A stretch of DNA of 64,000 nt from the NCBI GenBank assembly GCA_037074765.1, contig JBAMDO010000048.1, positions 470,336 to 534,335 of the forward strand. Direction: 5' to 3'. The stretch comes from Mansonella perstans (Eukaryota; Nematoda; Chromadorea; Rhabditida; Onchocercidae). The position numbers and the translations under genes are program-made. Every line of letters begins with the position of its first letter. The stretch's first letter is position 1. Below, in pieces: positions 57,101-64,000 of this stretch. Under the pieces are notes generated by a model, which had not been told where the DNA came from, searched no databases, and saw nothing but the letters and a program-made list of their open reading frames with translations.

Positions 57101-60100
57101 AAAAACACCTCTTCACCTTATTCTTCGAAGAAAAAAGAACTCCCAAAAAAGATCAGATATTTCCGCTAATTAAAATTTTACAAAGGTCGAATTCTATTAC
57201 TGAACCTTAGTTTAAAAAGCGGAGCGGTGCCAACTCAAAACGTTTCACTGCCTCTTTTTAAAAGAGTCTTCTTTCAACAACAGTATTGATAACTTCCGAA
57301 AACGCCCCAATCTTCAAAGTTTAAGAGACCTTAATTTTATGAAAAAGTTTAAGAAATCAAATTGAGAGATATTGAGAAGTTCTGAAAATTATCAGTGCTA
57401 TCCTGCACTTAGCTGTTACAACAAATACACAGCAACAGACAAATATTTTCAGCATATTTCCGATATCGCTTTTAAATTCCAGAATCAGCAAGTTTTTAAC
57501 TTTTGAAACATGATTCTTCTTTAATAACGCGTTCATAACAAAAAAAAGCCAGAGGGAAAAGCCAGAGGGAAAAGTGTAGCCAATGAGAAAGATAGTCGAT
57601 AGCATCGGTAAACAAGAGATAGAAAAAGAAGCGAATAAAGATATCGATATTCTTTACGGGAGTTTGTATTGAAAATGATTAGCAGGTTAAAATATCTTCT
57701 ACTTTTTATCCAGATGAGACACATTCACTAAGCAACCCAAGTAAGCAAAAAAGAAAGTAACATCAGAAACTTCAGGAACATGAGCGTGTTGTTTGAAAAA
57801 AAAATGATTTGAAAAAATTGCTCAACAAGCTACACGCAGCTGCTGGAAATGAATTTTGAAATTTTGGAAAACATCGATTTGAAAGTATTTTGTTATTATT
57901 AGGATAAAATGAGAAAGGTCTATTTGAAAGATTCTACTGATGGATAATATGAATTAGGATAAAATGAGAAAGGTCTATTTGAAAGATTCTACTGATGGAT
58001 AATATGAACGGGATAATATTAAATATTTATAAGGATATTTTCTGTTTTCAACAGCAATCGATATGTGGGATAATAGACAAACATCATGTCATATGTTACG
58101 ATGAAAGATAACAATAATAGTGTATCTGTTTGATTGTTAAAATTTGAGGGATTAGAAAACAAAGAGTAATAATACAACACGGAAACAAAGAAAAAGATAC
58201 CTCCTCGCTCGTTGGAAGTTCTTCAATACTATCCATGGAAGTAGCCATTACATCAGCATTATCTGTACCGGTTATATCAGGTACCTATAATGACATGTGA
58301 CATCGATTAAAACAAGTCATGGAACTCTTAGAAGGAAAAGAAAAGATGATCATGTAAAAGAACCTCAACTCAACCTTATAAATGTGAAATTTGTAATAAA
58401 TAGTAATAAATGTGTCATTAGAATGAAAAAAGAGATTTTGATCAAATTCAAAGTAATGCTTTTTCTCTTATTCTTTAACATGTCTTTTGCGCAAGTGAGA
58501 AATCCTAACTCATAACCAATTAATTAGAGTTTCAATAAAAGTTTGAAATCATTAAAGCGATATAAATTTGCTCAGTCGTCAATTTCTCATTTGACATTGA
58601 ACAATAGATTGGGGAATTGAAAAGCATTAAAACAAGTCAACAATTTGATAAAGTTAAAAAGGTGAAACTAAACAATTTTAATACAAAATTGTGGAGAATA
58701 TTTTGTTCAGAATTATCTCAATTTAAAGTGATAAGCATGGAAGTTGGTGATAAAAACTAATTTCTTGCAGGAAAATAGGAATGAAATTAAAATAAAAGTT
58801 TGTCGATACTGTTCAAAGTTATAAAACTAAAATTTAAAGTGGAAAATTAAAAGATGGCTGTGATAGCACAGGCAATATGATATCACCAATTTGAATAAAC
58901 GGTTGTTGAAATGAAAAGTACTAACAAAGAGATGTGGTTGCTTAAAGATTAATCTCAACAAGATCTGATACGTCCAAAAGTGCAAGGCATTCTCATCATT
59001 TTGTACGAATCGATACCCTAACGAACTACCAAAAAATCATTTACATATTTTGAAAATATTCGTTAAAAACCAAATAATATCTAACACATTCTTTTACGGA
59101 GAAATCTTATTTCAAAATATTGTTTTTATTTCTTGCAAACAGTAATCACATCGAATCCACAAATCTTTTATTCTATTTCCAATTAATTTCTCGATTTTCT
59201 TGGTGCAAATTTACTTGAAGTTTATTTTAATGATTGTAATGATATCAATAAATCAGTTATAAATAGTGATAAAAACTATTTGCAAAGATAACTGTCAAAG
59301 AGGACATTGCTTCTAAAAAAAAAAATAAAATTAATAATGATAAATGCTTTTAAAATAAAAATTAATAATGATCTTGCTGCTCACATCATTATTTTTTTGA
59401 ATACCGTACTGAGAATCAAGATCAAGAAAAAGCAATGGGAGCAATACCTGGTCCTCGGTTCTATCCTCAATCACTTGCTCTTCCACTGCATCTTCCTTCA
59501 CCATGTTCATTGGCTTTTCCGCATCGATTCCTGTTTCGTCTGGAATAGATCAAAAGTAGTAAAATTTCAAAAAAACTTTGGCTAATAACTCTAAAAAGTA
59601 CCCTTAATTTAACAAATCATAATTTATACATCTTATAGAAAATTCAGTAGTAGCCTGGTGCTACTTAACAAGAACAAAAATCATGAACTATCTTTTTGAC
59701 ATTTCATAATAAGTGCCATTGAAAAAATATAAATTAAAAGCGAATGGTTTATGAATTGAATTTCAAAAAGTGGCTTATCATTTTTCACCCCAGCTTTATT
59801 TCAAGAATCAGCATTGTTTGAGATAAAACTTCAAATTTAAAGAAAAATTTCAAGAAAGGGTCATGCAATGATATAGCACGCATACTGATTTCATTATGGT
59901 CGAAGTTATCTTCAGCTTTGATATTTTCGACAGTTTGATCAGTGTTTAACTCACTACTTTCTTGTTGTTCTTCTGATGCCATTTTTTCTTCCATATCTTT
60001 TATCTAAATGTATTTTCAGCATATACATGAGTCTATCATCTCTTTTTTATTGCAGATTCCTACGACTATTCCACTGTTTTTTTTGCATCTCTCCTTCATC

Positions 60101-60667
60101 ATGAACTGACAAAACTGTTGATGGAATTCTCAGAATAAGTTTTCACAATTGAAACCAGCCTGTTTAAACACCCGTTCATTCATCTAAAGTATTTCTTTAC
60201 AACATAAATATACGATACACACCTCATTGAGCTCATCGCTTTTCGTCTCTCCTAACGCTGCTTCACTACCGATGCTATTAATAACGGTTACAGCTTGAGA
60301 ACTTTCTGTGTCCAGTGGCTCATCATGGTCAACCTTGTTACCCACAACTTCATCAGTGTCATCCGCAACTTCAACTTTTATTTCGTCCATGTCCGTATCA
60401 TTTACTCTAAAACTATACCCTATATGACTGACTGTCGCAATAACTATTCTTCTCCTTAAACAAGCAATGATATCAATAAACAGGGATTCACCTCATTGCT
60501 TTTTCATTCAGATAAGCATTAAGGAAATTAAAGCATTGCAAAAATACGTTTATTTTTCACAGTTATGCAAATAACTAAAATTATTAAACACTAATTCTAA
60601 ATCACCGAAAAAGTATCTCAGAAATGATGACTCACTCGACTGTCCTGGCATCTTCTACTTCAGCCAT
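51147..60667 (-). CDS. Large low-complexity protein: acidic N part, SRKTS repeats, Arg/Ser-Tyr C terminus; unrecognised
   Basis: Not assigned to a family. Proposed minus-strand exons: 60667-60636, 60406-60223, 60003-59886, 59539-59448, 58284-58201, 57046-56627, 56141-55982, 55235-55167, 55092-55038, 54783-54180, 53802-53664, 53547-53444 (or -53507), 53224-53080, 52695-52596, 52005-51891, 51680-51456, 51339-51147; about 946 residues. The start is MAEVEDARTVE, with an in-frame TGA upstream. The first ~400 residues are very acidic and disordered-looking. The 54783-54180 exon carries repeats built on SRKTS/SRKSS, possible basophilic-kinase sites. The C-terminal ~250 residues are rich in Arg, Ser, Tyr and Pro (RSPSPSRKR, SRSRSRELR, PPSRSGSFMSFMEYSG), ending YRVRCLK. 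No Ig, kinase, membrane or signal sequence is visible. The repeat exon needs two extra bases to join its neighbours in frame; its true ends fit phases on both sides. Splice choices at 55235-55167, 55092 and 53547 are the least certain. A scaffold or cytoskeletal role is only a guess. Confidence 0.72.
54180..54783 (-). repeat. Degenerate SRKTS coding repeat spread over three frames
   Basis: Within one exon, degenerate units with SRKTS, SRKSS or SRKST spaced about 10-20 residues recur. Going 5' to 3' on the minus strand, the repeat reads in one frame up to about 54477, in a second frame to about 54370, then in a third to the donor at 54179. Each shift is explained by one missing base: an A in the run at 54474-54477, and a G near 54373. 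The frames at both ends agree with the flanking exons, so the exon length is two bases short of a coding length. Confidence 0.7.
57898..58008. repeat. Exact 55-base tandem duplication
   Basis: Two adjacent identical copies, period 55, each starting ATTAGGATAAAATGAG and ending GGATAATATGA, in the intron between exons 57046-56627 and 58284-58201 of the large gene. The absence of differences suggests a recent duplication or an assembly duplication. Confidence 0.85.
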
Positions 60668-61192
60668 TCCAGTAATAATTCAGTATAATCGGAACCTTCA
60701 AACAGCAACAGCAGTTATTTTCGTTTTACCTAATATTCTTACCTACCGAGATTAAGACAACAGTGAAGCTTGTTCCTTCTACAATTACATCACTTTATCT
60801 TGCAGTTTTTTTTCTTTAAATATCAAAAATGCTTCACAAAATCAAAATACTGCAGCTATATGAACACGAAGTAATTAATTTATATGCGAAATAATAACGA
60901 CGAAGGAAAAAGAGTACTGTGGTTTAACTGCAAAGAAAGATAATAACAAAAAATTCAGCTCGGTTCCTTACTGACAGATTTCACTTTATTTGTTGGGAAT
61001 AGTAACTTCTTCCTCACAAGTGAGAACATTAACATATTGGATTAATTTGAGTGACAAGAAACGGAACAATTTTCTTTTAAATCAAAGCAGTGAAGTTATA
61101 ATTTCTTTGAGTTCAAAGAATTATTTTAAATATAATGAAAGAAGAAATTTATTTTTTTGATGTGATAAAGATAAGCGAAAAGATTTACTTAC

Positions 61193-61255
61193 TTTTGCTT
61201 CTCTTTTTTTTGCAATTTTTCCTTTGAAAGAAAGCTTGGTGACACCGAATTCGAA
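61193..61255 (-). CDS. Candidate alternative 5' exon of the large gene
   Basis: A 63-base block after a TTTGCAG acceptor and before a consensus GTAAGT donor, open in phase 0, encoding FEFGVTKLSFKGKIAKKREAK minus its last residues' context; basic and unlike the AT-driven noise around it. Its phase-0 end fits the phase-0 starts of exons 60003, 58284, 57046 and 56141 but not 60406, so it would define an isoform skipping the first two exons, or belong to another transcript. Confidence 0.35.
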
Positions 61256-62531
61256 CTGCAAATTTAAACCAATCAATAAAAGAATTTTTGAACTATAAAA
61301 AACTCAGTAATTCCAAACGACTGATAGAATTCATTTTAATTTCGAGAAAATACTTCGGATGAAAGTACTAAAAATTTTCAAGCTTATGATGCATCAATTG
61401 CTTTATTATTCCTAAAAATATGGCTATTAAATGACTGAATTTTCGTGAGCGCTAAAATAATAAAAATTTATGTTAGCAAAGTTATTGCTAGTGAGAATGA
61501 GCATTATGAGACTTGCATAATCCTATTCATAATGGATAAGTTTTCATAATTTCAATAATTAAGTGAATGGTAGTAGTTGCACATTTATGCAGTAAAATTG
61601 CAGTAAAATGTTCACAACTAATTTTTTAGGTAAAGATCTCTGGAATGAAATGCTAGAGATCATGTAACATGGAATAAGATTGGTGATAATTTACTAAGAT
61701 AATTCGCAGCATATTTTACAACCAGGATGAACAGAAGTTGATTTGAAGTCAGGTGGTGGTAATGTTTGTGCTCGAGAAAAAACAACTTGTTAAAAACAAG
61801 TCTTTTTACATCAATTAGTCAAAGTTCACATTCACAAAGTTTCATTCAAAAAAAAAAATTATAAATCCTTCATTCATATTTAAAAATAAAAAAAGTCATT
61901 TTTTTTTAAATTATAAAATTAATATAATTACAGTGTCTTGGAGCTGCAAATTTGCTAAAAAGCAAGCAATAAAAATAAAAACTAATATGTTGGAACAGTT
62001 AATGGTATCGAATATTATCCGGTTGATCAAATCCTAGTATGATAAAAACCAATATTAATTTGAGATGGTTTATATAACCAATTGGTACATATATTCCATT
62101 CCGATTTTTATAATATCACTGATAAAATAGCTTTCAGCCGAACTACCGGTTCTTTTTTACTTTTTTAATATTCTGCTTTATTTAACTTCCGACTCCTGGA
62201 ATTTTCGGGTAAATAAAATGATGGTGAAAATCAAGTTTCCTTAAACCCAGATTTTGTTTGATATTAACCTTGTATTTGTTCTATAATTAACAATGTATTG
62301 TTTGAAGGTAAAATGAAAATCGAAAATAGTTTGTTGTTAACGTAAATAACAAGGCCATTGTTCTTTGGCTTATCAGTCCCCTTCAAGAAAAACTTTATAA
62401 TCACTGTATTCAATTAGTTTATCCCTCAGAAATTTCGAAGTCTGAACTTAGCACATTTATCTTTTTTTTTTTTTTTTTTAGAAATTTTGCGGCTCTTATG
62501 ATTGTCATCTTTCCTACTGAAAACACTTACA

Positions 62532-62561
62532 AAATGACTTGTAGATTCGGTGTTAAACATA
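62532..62561 (-). CDS. Candidate upstream initiator exon (MFNTESTSHF)
   Basis: An ATG followed by ten codons reaching a consensus donor (TTT|GTAAGTG) in phase 0, which matches the phase-0 acceptor of the 61193-61255 block. Together they would give an alternative N terminus, MFNTESTSHF followed by the basic segment. The exon is too short for a statistical argument; the support is only the donor quality and phase match. Confidence 0.28.
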
Positions 62562-63369
62562 CAAGAAAAATATAGCATTTAATAATGGAACAATAAAAGC
62601 GATATAAATAAACTGATCTGGACTGCCAGTGATCAAGAAGTGTCAAGAATGAAGAGCTGATAATGAAGTGTGAAGGTAGGAAGATATTCAAATAGTGATG
62701 AACGTTGAATAAACGCTACTAATGCATTTGTTTCACACCGGATGAAGTTCTTTTTTAAATTATTTCAAAAACAACAAAAAGATTCTATTAATAGTAGTTT
62801 AATAGGTGTTAGATAAGTGAACTGATACATAAACCATTTGATTTGATTGCCTATTTGAAACCGACAGAAATTTTTATTCTTCTACTAAATTTATCTCTCA
62901 TCCCTTTCTATCCCTTCTTTTATTAAAGTTAACATTACTTTGATCTCTAAATTCAGTGATTCTTATTAGCTACACTCCAAAAAAGTGAACAAATTGCAAG
63001 AATCACTTCCCAGCTGCTTGTTATGTAACACTTTCGTTCTGAATAAAAGAGCTTAACCATACTATCCCGAAACAGTTTATAATTCATTGGTTAAAATATG
63101 AAGTAGTAAGTTGTACCTATTTCAGCCTTCCATTTCTTTTGTTACAGTAGCGACGAATGAATATTTGAATTTCTTTGAATGTCAAAATTCTTGAATTCAT
63201 TACTATGTTTTACAATAAAGAAAGTGAACCGAACATTTATAGGAATTGATAGGAAAATTTTATAAGCAACCTACTTCAGTTAACCGTTTAAAACCCGATT
63301 CTAAATTTTATAATATGTACTTCACTAATGAATTGGTATAAAAAGCACTTCACCCTTCATTTTTTGAAA

Positions 63370-63419
63370 ATGAGAAGACGCAGTAGCGGTTCGAAGTCAC
63401 CAACCACTGGATGGATTAA
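63370..63419 (+). other. Short Arg/Ser-rich reading frame, possible first exon
   Basis: An ATG opens MRRRSSGSKSPTTGWI and meets a possible donor (ATTAA|GTAAAT); without splicing it stops one codon later at TAA. The composition is richer in C and G than its surroundings. No continuing exon is visible before the window ends, so this may be the first exon of a plus-strand gene, a micropeptide frame or chance. Confidence 0.18.
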
Positions 63420-63833
63420 GTAAATAAGTGAAATCCAGAAAATTAAAAAAGAAATGTTGATATGTTGCACATCTCTTGATAGTTTTAAATTTAAAAATAG
63501 CATAAAAGAAAGTGGAAAAATTCAAAATTTGATCAATGATGAATTTGATTGATATAATGAAGAAGTTAACGGATAATTAGTTAATGTTTCACATCTAATT
63601 TCCAGATAAAATTGAAGAAGAAAATAGACTAGTTCTAAAGTTAAAAACTTTTTTCTTTGGTTCTTTGGACTGGCGAAAAGCCAGCAACCTACTAACAGTG
63701 TCGTTGTTTGGTTATTAACGATGATATATTATTTTTTCAACAACAACATGATATCCAAAGGATAAGCATCACATCCAGTCCGCCTCCTACATAGAAGTAT
63801 TTTTAGCTCAGTACATCATGCCATGCCTTCTCC

Positions 63834-63877
63834 TACACACACATACACGCACACAGACACAGACACATACACACATA
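63834..63877. repeat. CA-rich microsatellite
   Basis: Imperfect CA/CACACA repeat interrupted by T and G (acacacatacacgcacac and similar). A simple-sequence repeat near the right end of the window. Confidence 0.75.
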
Positions 63878-64000
63878 AGCAAAGTAGATTAATTCCTTTT
63901 TTTCTGGTAGATTTTTTAAAAATAGGGTTATGACAAATTAATTTGATAAAGCGGTGGCCTGTTTGTTGATAGCTAGTTAGAGACCACACTGAAGTGCGTT

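Larger units (their letters stand above)
60668..64000. other. Region upstream of the large gene
   Basis: Contains the promoter and possible 5' exons of the large minus-strand gene. Two phase-matched exon candidates lie at 61193-61255 and 62532-62561 (separate entries). The remainder is AT-rich, with a T run near 62463-62480, a CA-rich microsatellite near 63834-63877 and a short Arg/Ser frame at 63370 on the plus strand. No other gene seen. Confidence 0.5.

Overview
The window is 64 kb of strongly AT-rich eukaryotic DNA. Genes are broken into many short exons by introns with nematode-type ends: GT donors and acceptors that mostly end in a T-rich run plus CAG or TAG. Gene content (an MBK-1/DYRK1 kinase, a membrane-anchored family-20 hexosaminidase, an SLC13/INDY transporter and a calmodulin-like protein) plus composition and intron style point to a nematode. 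A filarial or other clade III worm is my inference; no species marker is visible. I found no CRISPR, prokaryotic, viral or complete transposon features, and recognised no tRNA, rRNA or spliced-leader RNA gene by eye.

Layout: (1) 1-5410, + strand: 3' part of a DYRK1-class kinase (mbk-1), cut by the window start. (2) 5411-13123: mostly non-coding, with poly-T and AT microsatellites and one weak candidate exon pair near 7.6-8.25 kb. (3) 13124-14231, + strand: a small four-exon gene for a tyrosine-rich basic protein of unknown function. (4) 17006-21339, - strand: a hexosaminidase-D-type glycosidase. (5) 22509-27279, - strand: a complete 15-exon SLC13 sodium/carboxylate cotransporter. (6) 27280-40931: a 13.6 kb stretch without a convincing gene. 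(7) 40932-44870 (possibly to 45005), - strand: a four-EF-hand protein with a myristoylation/palmitoylation-type N terminus. (8) 51147-60667, possibly starting at 62561, - strand: a large 17-exon gene for a low-complexity protein (acidic N-terminal part, SRKTS repeats, Arg/Ser- and Tyr-rich C terminus) that I do not recognise. (9) The last 1.4 kb holds a CA-rich microsatellite and a weak short reading frame.

Gene models were built by hand by chaining open exons with matching splice phases; exon coordinates are in each entry. The mbk-1, tyrosine-rich, SLC13 and EF-hand models keep one frame to the stop codon. The SLC13 model needs one GC-AG intron. The hexosaminidase model is one base out of phase at one junction, and the large gene has two apparent one-base deletions inside its repeat exon. 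These may be sequence errors, unusual splicing or real lesions.

The genes do not form an obvious pathway or operon: neighbours are kilobases apart and functionally unrelated. I found no convincing new biological system. The best leads are the unrecognised large and tyrosine-rich genes and the splice-site irregularities.
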